Part shown: positions 34,201-44,854 of the stretch, in pieces
How positions within the stretch are numbered: position 1 is the first letter of the stretch
Layout: the number at the start of each line of letters is the position of its first letter
Origin: Craspedostauros australis
Lineage: Eukaryota > Bacillariophyta > Bacillariophyceae > Mastogloiales > Achnanthaceae
Direction: 5' to 3'
NCBI GenBank assembly: GCA_026770025.1
Contig: JAMXDE010000008.1
Coordinates: 2,790,001-2,854,000, forward strand
DNA: 64,000 nucleotides
Notes under the pieces: model-generated
Database searches by the model: none
Told to the model about the DNA's origin: nothing
What the model saw: the letters and a program-made list of their open reading frames with translations, nothing else
Position numbers and translations under genes: made by a program

Positions 34201-37200
34201 AGAAACTCCAGCAGTGATCCGTGCAGTCGTCCACGATCAGGGTCCAGTAGCGTTTATCTCCGAAGCTTATGTGTTTAGTGTAACTAATGTCAATGAAGAG
34301 CCGTTCGCCACGGCGAGTTGCTCTCGGAATGGTTGCCTTCGGAATATTCTTCACTCTTGCGTTCGCGACCGCGCAGTCGCGACACACCGGCATCTCGCCG
34401 ATGATTTTCCATCCGTACTGAGCGGCCGTCTGCTTCATGGTCTCGAGTGGCGCATGGCCAAGCATTCGGTGCAGGTTCACCGCGCTGATCTCCTTGGATG
34501 GATTCTTGACGATGGCTGTGCAAGCCTTGTCGTCGTCTGTTGGCATGATGGGATGCATCTGCACTCCCGTGATGAATCCGTTGGATGTGAGGAAGACTCG
34601 ATCGAACACGATCTTCGTTCCGGATCCATTGATGATGTCCATCAGAATGCCGTTGTTACCAAGCTGGTAACCGTTGTACAGAGCCTTGTTCGTAGAGAAA
34701 AGGTTCACCGCCATCTTGGGTGTGTACTTCACATCATCAAGCCGGATGACGTGACCAGTGTTGTCTCGCTGCTTGACCTTCAAGCGAATGGATCCCATCT
34801 TGGGAGAGTCCAGCTTCGTGCTGTCTCCCACTTGGACGAAGGACTTGATGTGCCGCATGTTGAAGAGAGCGGCGTCCGAGTTGACGATGTGACACGAAGC
34901 TCTGCTATCGGCGAGCCAGGTGTCCTTGTTGACCTTGTCCTTGTACTTGGTGCTCAGTTCGTGGAGTTGCTCCACAGCTGCCGCAGCTATCTCGTCGTTG
35001 AAGCTGCCGTCATCGTCGTCTTCGTGGACTCCATCTTCGTTGTATGGATTGCGATGGTCCTCATCGTCCATGTCATCGGGTAGTTGTGCATAATCCGATG
35101 GAATCGTACTGTTCCGATGCGATCCTGTGGCTGGATCGTATGGGTAGACGCGTGGTCGCTCGCGTAAGAGCACGCGCATGCATCCTCCAAGGATGTAATG
35201 CAGATCCGTCTCTGGGATCGTTTCCGAGTTGTTCGCTTCCAATATGCGGTTGATGATGATCGCATTGACGAGGATCTCTTCGATTGATTCGAAGTGCTCG
35301 GATAGGATGGATCCCATCATGTTCACCCATATTGGCATGAGTGCTCCTCGTGTGGTTCTTGGGAACATTCGCATCCCCGCTTCCATTACGGCGTCAAAGA
35401 TGAGCTGCTTTTGGATTATCAATGCTGTTGCTGTTGCATTCGGGATGGTGCTGTGACGGAGGAGGTAATCGACGCTGTTGGGATCCTCAATAGGTGGGAA
35501 GTCGATATTCCCTGGGTAGATGACACGCTCGTTTGGATTGAAGTTGTCATCTGGATGATTGCCGTCCTCGGATTCGTCGCTGTCATCCTCGTCGAAGATG
35601 CCCGATCTGTTGATCCCCGCCGCTGGAGGAGGAGGCGCCGCACCGCGGTCCGCCTCGTCGGCGTCGTCGTCGTCATCGCTCATGGCCTCTTCGATGTCGC
35701 TATCGTTGGCCTCGTTGTCCATCTCAGCTTCGTCGCCGTATGAACCGATCAGGTCGTGCGCGTTGAAGCAGCATTCGTAGCTCACTTCGCGTCTTGGATC
35801 CACCTCGTGGATGATTGGCTCCTCGCTGAGCCACTCCGGGACGATCTCATCGTCCTGCACTTCGTCGTTACTCCCAACGTACTCGAAGTTATCGAAGAAG
35901 GAGTCTTCGATGTAGTCGTTGGACACCAACATGCAGAGCGTCATGTCTTTCGCAGAGAGTACCATCTCGTGTCTGCTCTTGTCGTGTCCTTGTGTTGCTG
36001 TGTTGGCCTGTTCGTCGGCCTTCTTCTTCTCGTTGAACTTCTTCTTTCGGCACTCCGCCTCGCGATGTCCGAAGATGCTGCAGTAGTTACACTTGCCCTT
36101 GAAGCCGCTTCCCTTGTTGCGCTTTCCGTTCATCTTGTTGTTGTTGTTGTTGTTGTTGTTTTTCTTGTTGTTCGATTTCTTGCGTTCTGGGCAATCGGCG
36201 GATCTATGGCCATACACGCCACAGTTGTGACAAGCACCCTTGAAGTTACCGGTGCTTGTGAAGCTGGTGTCGTTGCTCTTCGTGTTACTGTCTTGGAAGT
36301 CGTCGATGTACGCCTTGCCTCCTTGATGAGTGGCGTATGCTGTGCGAAGTACTCCTCTGATCGTGTTGATGGTGACCAGTTCCGGATTAAACGTGAGTTG
36401 GTGATGGAAGTTCACGACGTGGGTTTTGTATTCCACGCTCACCGTGCTGAGGATCTGCATGATCATCTCCTCGTCCGTGATCTCGTACTTGACATCGTGG
36501 AGACGCGACCGTAAACCTTCGAGTCGCGTGATGTAGATGTCGGGGTCCGTGTCTCTCTTCATCTTTTCGTTGTTGAATTGGCGCTTGAGTTTGATCTTCG
36601 TCGCCGCGTCGGATGGTCGGAACTTCTCCGCGAGAACGTTCCACGCTGCGTGTGCGTCTCCTTCGGGGTAGTCGTCGGAGATGCATTGGTTGATGTACTG
36701 GATGGCCTGCTTACCTTTTCCTTTCTCTGCATCCATCATGAGGATCAGATCGCTGAAGCAGTCGCATCCCAGCTCATAGATCTCCTCCATCGCTTCCTTG
36801 TCCTCATCGGCGGCTGCCGCGATCTCGCTCACTGTTGGCACCTTGGTCTTGCCCAACATCACGTCTCTCGTCTTCTGTGCACGAGCGTATGCCTTCGTTT
36901 GGGACTCCCATGCGCTGTAGTCTTCCTGTTCACTGCTGAACATTGGCGCCTTGATGCGTCGCTTGTTCATGTTGGCTGATGTCGCCATGTTGGTTCGTTG
37001 TTTCGTCGTTGGTGCGCTCGCACCCTTGATTTCCGTTCGTTTCTGTGTTATCACTTTTTCGATTTTTGCCTGTTGTTGCGCGGAGATTGTTTTCGTCACA
37101 AATTCTCCCCCTGGTGGTGTCTCACTTTTTCCACCCTGTTTGGCTGTGCGAATGCTCTTCGTCACACCAGTCTCCTCTTGCTTGATCGCCTCAAGAATCC

Positions 37201-37393
37201 TCTTCTCCTTACGATGTAGTCTTGCAGACCGTTCTTCTTTGGTCTCGTCGATCGCGCTTGCGTCTGCGCCTGATAGGACAGTAGCCGCGGCTACTTCCTT
37301 CTCTTCTCGTGGTGGAGTCTCACTCGCACCTTCTTCTCTCTTGATAGCCGGATTGGACAGAGGGATGTCTTTCAATTCCTCTTCCTCGCTCAT
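31241..37393 (-). other. gag-pol coding region of copia A (broken)
   Basis: In element order it carries gag with two CCHC knuckles, an acidic spacer, aspartic protease, integrase, reverse transcriptase and RNase H, which is the copia order (integrase before reverse transcriptase). See element B for the domains in a copy that looks whole. Confidence 0.9.
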
Positions 37394-37475
37394 TCAGCCT
37401 GCTGCTCTTGAATGATGTTCGTCTTCCTCGCACGATACGATTCGCGGGCTCGCCCTGATCTATCGTTTATAAACG

Positions 37476-38266
37476 TGTTGGCAAGTTCCGCTCACGGTAA
37501 CCTACGATCGTGGAAGATGGTGTTGGTTGATAGTCGTCTGTTTGCTATTTCATTACGTTGGCACTCCGATACTCTCGGTGTCCGTTCGTTCTCTTGCCCG
37601 ATGCTCTCGGCGCTTCAATCTGTTTCGTAGATTCAGTCTCCGACTATGAGTCGGTATGCGAGATCCTCTCTCGCTCCTCTCTGTATTCTCTCTCTCTCTC
37701 TCAACATCGTGTGTTCGTGCTACACGATACTCCATGTTCGATGCGTACTCCGCATCCGACACTCTGTTCATTCAGTACTGGTTTCTACTCCATGAGTACT
37801 TACCATTTGAAGTTCACCTTCAGTATCCATGATCTTCATGAGTCATCGCATCTTCGCCTCCTGCTCTGACTTGGAGACAGCTGTCGACGTGGTGACATGT
37901 TGACATCCTGTCAACGTCAGTAGGCGTCCTTCTGCTCTCCAGATGTCACGTTCCATTGGTGATGCAGTAGTCTGTCAGATGATATCGTCATCTGAGGTTT
38001 AGTTGGAAAGTACCTCGAGATTCTCTTGGTACCATTGATGCATGGACGGACGATCTTCTGATTCTCTCAGAAATCGTTATTTGCAAATTTCCTCCAGAAA
38101 TCTTGCCCCTTTTCGTGTGTTCCATTTCCCCTGTAATTCTGACGAATCACAGTATACTATCGACACGAATGTAGTTATACCGTCCAAGTGCGTATGAGAG
38201 AATAGCGGGTGAACGATGCACATATACACGTACATCTTGACATATACTCACATGTACATCTCGACA
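37476..38266 (-). repeat. 5' LTR of copia A
   Basis: About 791 bp, same ends as the 3' copy. It should carry the element's promoter. Confidence 0.92.
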
Positions 38267-38690
38267 CCTGTATTCATGATCTTGATGCCCTTCGGTCATT
38301 GGATCTTTACCTTCTGCTTCTGACATAGAGACAGATGTCAACATGGTGACATGTTGACATCCTGTCGACGTCAGTAGGAGTCCTTCTGCTCTCCAGATGT
38401 CACGTTCCATTGGTGATGCAGCAGCCTGTCAGATGATATCGTCATCTGAGGTTTAGTTGGGAAGTACCTTGAGATTCTCTTGGTACCATTGATGGATGGA
38501 CGGACGATCTTCTAATTCTCTCAGAAATCTTGCTCATTTTCGTGTGTTCCATTCCCCTGTAATTCTGACGAATCACAGCATACTATTTAAACGAATGTAG
38601 TTGTACCGTCCAAGTGCGTATGAGAGAATAGCGGGTGAACAATGCACATATACACGTACATCTCGACATACTCACATGTACATCTCGACA

Positions 38691-39729
38691 CAAGTTAACA
38701 CACACATGCATTGTCATTGAGGGTTGCAAACCCAAAGGATTCAGATTATAAGGGTTATAGGGTCGTGTAGGATCGTCAGAGAGTACGCTACTCTTCTGTG
38801 GTTGGGCGATACCCGTGTTCGCATGTTAACCCCGTTTTAACCGTTTCACACGTATCCCTGTTTGTTGGTACCATGAGGAAACAAACAGTTTGATGGAACA
38901 GCGAGACAGGAAAGGAAGAAAGCGAATAGTGACGTCACATGGGCATTGCAAAGACCCTAATCCTCACGAAAGTGGCTGTCTCTATTGTGCCCAGACGAGT
39001 CTCTATTGCGGGGCTCCCCTTGGCATTCAGTCAGCCCGGCGCGTCCCAGTACCCAAGTTCTGGGGCCGCTACAACTGCGTCATGTCAATGTTGACTGTCA
39101 AATTTGTCGCAAGAAGGCCCAAAATCTCACTCGGGACATCCCCAGTGAGATTTCTCCAAATCTGAAGAACAGGAACCCTTCGCTCGCGGCGGCAGAGCCA
39201 GGACAGCATGTGCATGATTGCTGAGCAGTATAGCTGCACTGTGCTATAAAATGTATCAATGTTGGGGTGTTCACGCCAGGGCAACGCTCGCACAGGCACA
39301 GACCCAATTCAACTATTACGTATAGCAAGTCGCAAGAAGCGATACTCTACTCCAGGATACATTTCTCAGCACTAAACCGCATTCCCACCCACGCAAGGCC
39401 CAGCCAGAATTTGGAAACGTGTTTGATCCTGCAAAGCGCATTCAACTCTCGTTCTGTCTGAGCTTCTGTGACCTGATTGTGTTTGCATCACGGAGGCGAT
39501 GATCACTGAAGACCCTTCCGCCCCAGGGAGTTGAGGGAAATATGCATATATGTCATTTATATGGAAAATACGTTGTATCACTGTTCTACCAACAAACCCC
39601 GTTCGGGTTTGATTTCTGCTCGTCAGTCCAATGTCGAACGCATACTGTAGTCTACGAAAAGGCAGCGCAGCTGTTGACGACACGATGAAGTGATTGTGGC
39701 ATTCAATAGGATGTGGATCACTCTTGACT
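38691..39729. other. No gene recognised; one strong palindrome
   Basis: This lies between the old LTR and the Harbinger-like transposase. It holds a near-perfect 32-bp palindrome at 39122-39153 and short frames only. The transposon's terminal repeats might lie here but I could not match them by eye. Confidence 0.45.
39122..39153. repeat. 32-bp near-perfect palindrome
   Basis: AAATCTCACT is paired with AGTGAGATTT, and inside it GGGA with TCCC, leaving one C/C mismatch and a 2-base centre. It could be a hairpin terminator, a cruciform or a protein-binding site. Confidence 0.7.
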
Positions 39730-40814
39730 CTAGTAATTAACTTGGTATGGACTGAAGCCTCCAGATTGAATAGACAGTTGTGTGAGAAAGGCAATTGTTT
39801 TGAACACCTCCTTATGGCGTTCTCTATCTGACCTGTATGTGTTCCCCAAGATTGCCCATCTCTTGAATTGCCGATTGATTGTTTCATGGCGCGCACGAGC
39901 ATTGGACTTTGCTCGTCGGTTCGACTTCGACACATAGCTGGTTGGCTTCAGCACATGGGGCCCACCATACCCCCCATCAGCCTCAACACATTCTCCCTTC
40001 ATCAGTCTGTTCGCGAGGAAGGCATTGAATATTTTCTGATCGGACCACCTGCCACAGGGAAAAGGACCGATTGCCCAAACAATGCTGCCTGTTTGAATTG
40101 AGATTGCTACTTCGTATCTTAATCCAGACGTCTTGAACTTGTGGCTGTACCACTTTGTGCTGAAAGGCGTTGGCTCGCGGATCCGAAAGTCAGTGCCATC
40201 CACAGTAACATGACAAGTTCGAGGTTTTGAAGAATTCAAGCGGTTTCGCCATTTGATCTGGAAGGAAGTGTGAGAAGATGTTGAATTCAATACAGGCATT
40301 GGGCACATTGCAGAAGGCAGAACGAGCGCAGCACAAAGTCACTTACCACTTCTTTGTAACATTGCTGAATGCAGGCAATCATTTGCCAGATCCACTTTCG
40401 AAGTGTGTGTGGATCTGCTCCGAAAGTCGCCTTCAATACATCGTAGGTGGGGTAGTTCTTGAGAAAGTGGAGAGCCCAGAACAGATGCTTTGGTTGTGCC
40501 TTGGCTGGGAGCACGCATCGATTCCATACCTCCTTGCACAGCTTGGGCGTAATGCCAAACCATGCAATGAATGCTCGTCTTGATGTTTCCGACCAGCCAC
40601 CCTTGGGGGGCAGGCTCCCCATCAGGAAGAATCCTATGGATTCGAAGTCAGCAGAGGAGTGCTGGGACCGAAGCAACTGTTGTTGTTGCCTCGTCATCCT
40701 GATGGTCTCACTCTTGTCCTTCAGCCTTGATCTTCGATTGCTTGACTTGCCAGCCTTGCTGGCAGAGATGCTGTTGCATGTCATGGTGATGGCGATGGAC
40801 GACGAACCAGCCAA
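39730..40814 (-). CDS. PIF/Harbinger-like DDE transposase, two exons
   Basis: Exon 1 (40814-40347) and exon 2 (40257-39730) join in phase 0 across an 89-bp intron with a GTAAGT donor and a TTCCAG acceptor, giving 331 aa. The N-terminal part is basic and helical (SWSETSRRAF-like segment, HFLKNYPTYDVLKATFG) as in the helix-turn-helix part of Harbinger and IS5-like transposases. The catalytic domain shows the three acidic residues: VDGTDF, then EADGGYGG, then RHETINRQFKRW. YSHKFKTSGLRYEVAI is the other conserved block. Nothing breaks the joined frame, so the protein may be functional. I could not find the element's inverted ends or a Myb-type partner gene next to it. Confidence 0.85.
40258..40346 (-). 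other. Intron of the Harbinger-like transposase
   Basis: 89 bp, GTAAGT...TTCCAG. Removing it joins CYKEV to IKWRNR without a frame change. Confidence 0.85.
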
Positions 40815-41660
40815 TGGGCGTTGACATCAAGACCGCGTGCGTTGGATGGAGCAGCACGTCTCTGATCGATTGCGGATGTTGATGGTTGTGTGTGTGTATG
40901 CGTGTGAACTAGTGGTGATGCCTCGGTTGATTGCCTTGGTGTTGCGAAGGTGCGGCGCTTGGTGATCATGCCATTTTGGTTTGATGGCGATGGCGGAAAT
41001 TGGAATTGTGAGCAGAGTGTTGTTGTCGATGGCGTTGCATGGGTGTGACACGCTGCCAACCGATGTCATGATTCGCGATACAGTTTTTTCACGTTGCGCT
41101 GCGAAGTGCAGCGAGTGGAACGACTCACGTCGGTTCTCACGCGCCAATACAACGTGTGGGGGGTTCTTGTGCTGTCACTTGTTCTGCTTGTTGTCAACCA
41201 TCGGCCAGCAACCTCACCAAATCACAGTCTTCCCTCTTGCTCTCGAGCGTTCAAGCCCGGAGCTTGCCCTGCTGACTCGGCTTGGCGGATACATTTTCAC
41301 GCCAGCACATATTCGCAACTACGGCGACGAAGCTATTGTATCTATGTTTCTGTAGTACGGCAGGAGCATGCATCATTCAAATGCAGTATTGTACATGGAA
41401 ACAAATGACGTTGATGTGTGTGATTCAAATTGTTACAAACGCTGCAATCAACGGTTGTCTCCTGTGCTCTGCTATACAAAATTAGTACGACCGCTTTGCA
41501 TGAATCATAGTGGTTGCTCATGTCTGGTGCGCGGTATTGGCTCTGGTGCAACGCCTGTGCTCTCACAACGGAATTAGTGAATGTTTGGTACATCTATTGT
41601 CGTGTCCAGGCGTTACTCAATATGACAGAGACCGTTACTTGTCATGACCGGTTCGATGAC
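40815..41660. other. No gene recognised
   Basis: Upstream of the transposase on its strand. GTGTGTGT-type simple sequence lies near 40885-40910; other frames are short and without motifs. Confidence 0.45.
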
Positions 41661-41665
41661 ACAAT

Positions 41666-42010
41666 CGTGAGGGAAAAAACGCTTTTGTGGGGGAAAAAAC
41701 GGGGTCCGTAGGGGAAATAAACAACACCATCAGGGAAATAACTGCATCGTGGGGGAAATTTGTGCATCGTTAGGGAGTTTTGGGGAATAAAATTCCCTTG
41801 CAATTTCCCTCACGAATATGTCGTTGGCCTCGTACATTTACGTGTGATTGTTGACATCATCATATTATTGCAGTTACAGAATTTCCCCTACAACTCCAAA
41901 ATTTCCCTTACGATGCTGTAATTTCCCTTGCATTCTCATAATTTCCCCTACGACCCCCAATTTTTCCCCTGCAATCTAGACAATTTCCCCTACGACACTG
42001 GGAATTCCCT
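41666..42010. repeat. Phased inverted array of TTTCCC/GGGAAA motifs
   Basis: Left half: GGGAAA (or GGGAGT) begins at 41671, 41691, 41712, 41733, 41753 and 41773. Right half: TTTCCC (or ATTCCC) begins at 41882, 41902, 41922, 41942, 41963, 41984 and 42004, with two more in the centre at 41792 and 41804. Spacing is 20-21 bp in both halves. The shared unit is about ATTTCCCCTACGATGC, and the left half is its complement. Units are too short and regular for CRISPR. It may be a foldback element, the subterminal binding sites of a transposon, or an array for a DNA-binding protein. Confidence 0.85.
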
Positions 42011-42278
42011 TGCAACAATGCTTCCCGCCAACCATGTACTGTGCCCTGGATAGTGCTACACTTCTGATGTTAGTTAATCAATGCCTGCTCAGTTCTCACC
42101 TGGGTTTGCTCAACTTGGTGGGGATGGTTGCTTCTGAAGTGCCATGACAACGGCAAATTTGCGATGATGTTGCAGAAAATTATGCAAGTTGCTTGACTTG
42201 TTGCGATTCTTCCCGTTCATACGCTGCTTTCTCATGCTTGGTTTGTGGTGTGAGGGATGGTCTCACAACACAACAACA

Positions 42279-43939
42279 ATGACACCTCGCAACAGCAACA
42301 ACAAGCCAACTCGGCATAAAACACATCCCATCTTCAACAAATCCGGTTTCCGCAAATGGTACCGAGATTCTGACGACGCTGTGTACATCATCAAAGGTCT
42401 TATCAACAACTCCATCCCACAGACCTTCAGTGAGTTCATCAAGACACACACCGACTGGGTTGATTCAAAGGGCAAGAACTACCTCCGCTGAAACCTCGCA
42501 AACAACTTCAAAAGCTGTGTCGATCGCTTCAAAAAGCATCAGTCTCGGCGAGAACGTAAGTGCCAACAGTGATGAGATGAATGATGGCATCATTTGTGTG
42601 GTGATGTGATTTTCCTGTCTTGCGATGTGAATTTTGTGATGGCCACTCACATCCCTCCCGCTTCTCTTTCTCAGCCTTTGAGAAGACATTCCGACAACGT
42701 CTTGGATTGCCAGGAACACCCGAACGCAATCGAGACGTTCCGGGACTCGATCAGCTCTCCCTCCAGCCAGGAAGCGACAGCAGTCCTCCACGTGGAAACG
42801 AACAGAACAACAACAACAACACGGAAAATCAAAGCAACAACAACGCACCATCCGCCAACACCGACGAAAGCAGTGAAGACGAAGACTTCGAACTTGGCGA
42901 CGACGACGATCAATCGTTGATCACAACGGAGTCGTACGACACCATCGAAAGCAACGACAACATCCCTCCCATCACTCAAGACGCCAGTCCGGTCGCCCAT
43001 CTGCCACGCGCTTCCAACGAATCCATCGATAGTGGTGACGAAGACGAGTACACCTTCGAGACCGTCGAATCCAGTGACGACGTCGAGGTTGTTGGCACAT
43101 CAGCACCACCTCCTCGTGTCCTCTTCAAAGAGCTCCCTCTCCAATCCAAGCCCAGCACAAGCACACAGGACGCCAAGATGCCTGCACAAAAGGCCGCCAT
43201 CAAGAAGCCTGTCGAGAACAGCGACACGGATCTTGCTGTGTCCCAGAAGGTTCAGGGCTGCGGTGGGAAGGTCTCGACTGAGATCCCTGGATTGCACTTC
43301 ATCCCAATCCAGGTTCCAGATCCCAACTCTTCTGCAGCCCACGCAAGCATGCGAACTGGCTACATTGTCTACTTTGAGGTTCCTTTTGGAGTGACCGTCG
43401 ATTCTGTTGAATTCAAGATTGTGGATGAAAGCACAATCAGCGTCAGTTTCGCGAAAAACGTTCGAAACTACAACACCAAATACAGGGTGACAGCGGAGCA
43501 TCTGCGAGTTGGGAACCTGGACCCCCAGATCCAAAGCTACTTTGATATCTTCTGGGGCCACTACAAGGCTGAGCATGACACAGAGAAGCATGCAGTCAGT
43601 CTGACTGACACATTCCCAGGCAAGGTCGAGCTGGATTTTGTGAATCCTGAGAATGGATACGCCAAGGTTGGTGAGGACGATGATCCGATCACGCTCCTTC
43701 ACTTCCAAGCAGATCCTGATCGTGTTGGGAAGATCTTTGAGGATGATTCTGATGATGATGACTTGCCAATCTTCTATGTCATGTATGCATTTACTCTTGG
43801 TGTCCGAGATACCAAAAAGGTGAAGGCAACGCCCGTTGGCAAGAAAAAGGTGCGGCGTGCCCGACGTGCTGCAGCGCACAGTGAGAAGGACATCACCAAG
43901 GATGACATGTCCATCCATCCCAATGAAGCCACATCTTAG
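42279..43939 (+). pseudogene. Two-exon gene of unknown family with an in-frame TGA in exon 1
   Basis: Exon 1 (42279-42555, from ATG) and exon 2 (42675-43939) join across a 119-bp intron (GTAAGT donor, CTTTCTCAG acceptor) in one frame, except for a TGA at 42489-42491, where a Trp (TGG) would fit the surrounding sequence. Exon 1 codes for a Trp- and Lys-rich helical domain (SGFRKWYRDSDDAVYIIKGL). Exon 2 has a Gln/Asn run, an acidic Ser-rich stretch, and a beta-rich C-terminal domain of about 190 residues (TGYIVYFEVPFGV and on), perhaps of the p23/Hsp20 fold, ending in a basic tail. Apart from the TGA everything is open, so it is a very recent pseudogene, a readthrough gene, or a sequencing error. 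Confidence 0.65.
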
Positions 43940-44854
43940 TGCAAACAGTGCACAATCGCATCTAGCACCAACATCAACACAAACCGTAACAGTAATAGTA
44001 GTAGTAGTAGCAGTTCTGAACAACAGCAAGTTTTGTGAAATCGAGACAGCTGATTTGTGTTGTGTTGCAAAACATTCGAGATTGTTCGATCCGATTCTGA
44101 GATGTCGAATCATGGGTGGAGATATGTCCCGGATGTCAATTTCCCTCAACTCCCAGTAGTTGGTGAGGCTTTTCTCTCTCCTTTTCGCTGGGAAGGTGCA
44201 AACCCAGACACCGATTCATCGCTTGCGTTATTGCGTTGAAGCGATCAAGATGTTGATGTGCTTTCCGCTGCTCTACTCCAAGAGTGTTGTTTTACCGAAT
44301 GAGTTGTGGTGGTTACATGTTGCGTGTTGTGTGTTGCGTGCCAAAACACAGAAAGTGTGCACCCTTTTGGAAATCAGACCACGACAAAGTGCTCTCGTAC
44401 CACAGACGAGTATTGCGGATCAAGAAGAACGACAGACGATGGCATGTGGAGATGAGCAAGGGTGGCATGTTCCAAGTCTGCCTGTCCCACCATCCTCACA
44501 TGCGCTTTGCTCGTGTGTAGTTCAGACCCAATGGATGATGGACGTTGGGGAGGGTCATGCTGCACCATAAATGTTGGGCATCGGCATCGATCCACGGAGT
44601 CTTTCCATCCAACGGTGATGTCGTCAGTTGTGAAGGTCCCAGGTCGTGAAGGAGCTTTGGCCCCCTCGACATCATAACATTCTCGTACCGTGTTGCCTCA
44701 TGCACAACATCGAAGACGTGAGCAAAATGGTCCAAACAAACAACAAATCAAACTCTTCATCTCATAAATTCATCCAAGTTGTCAACCAATAACACCAAAC
44801 AAACAACTATCAACCCTGAACGATCAATCACCAACCACCAAGTACCGAGCAACC
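43940..44854. other. Intergenic; short TAG repeat
   Basis: This holds the tail of the previous gene with a GTA/TAG run (43992-44010) and the presumed promoter of the secreted protein gene. Two frames of 130 codons or less have no motif. Confidence 0.45.

Larger units (their letters stand above)
30428..38266 (-). mobile_element. Ty1/copia retrotransposon A
   Basis: A complete-length copia element on the minus strand, with LTRs at 30428-31220 and 37476-38266, gag-pol between them, and a 5-6-bp target duplication (CCTGTA on the plus strand). The LTRs differ by about eight substitutions and one CT-repeat step in about 790 bp, so it is young but older than element B. The coding region is broken, apparently in about one place. 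Its protein is about 95% identical to that of B by eye. Confidence 0.92.
30074..38690 (-). mobile_element. Old copia LTR (solo), split by element A
   Basis: The two pieces 30074-30427 and 38267-38690 together make one LTR of about 770 bp with the same TG..CA ends as element A but visibly more diverged (about 85-90% identical by eye). Element A sits inside it between 6-bp copies of CCTGTA. I see no matching target duplication around the outer ends, so it may be one end of a larger lost element. Confidence 0.75.

Noticed and set aside
41666-42010. CRISPR array
   Set aside because: The units are about 16 bp at 20-21-bp spacing, inverted in the middle, in a eukaryotic genome; there are no spacers of useful length and no cas genes.
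42279-42491. Myb-type partner gene of the Harbinger element
   Set aside because: The Trp- and Lys-rich exon 1 domain lacks the spacing of a Myb/SANT repeat, and the gene has a long second exon unlike such partners.
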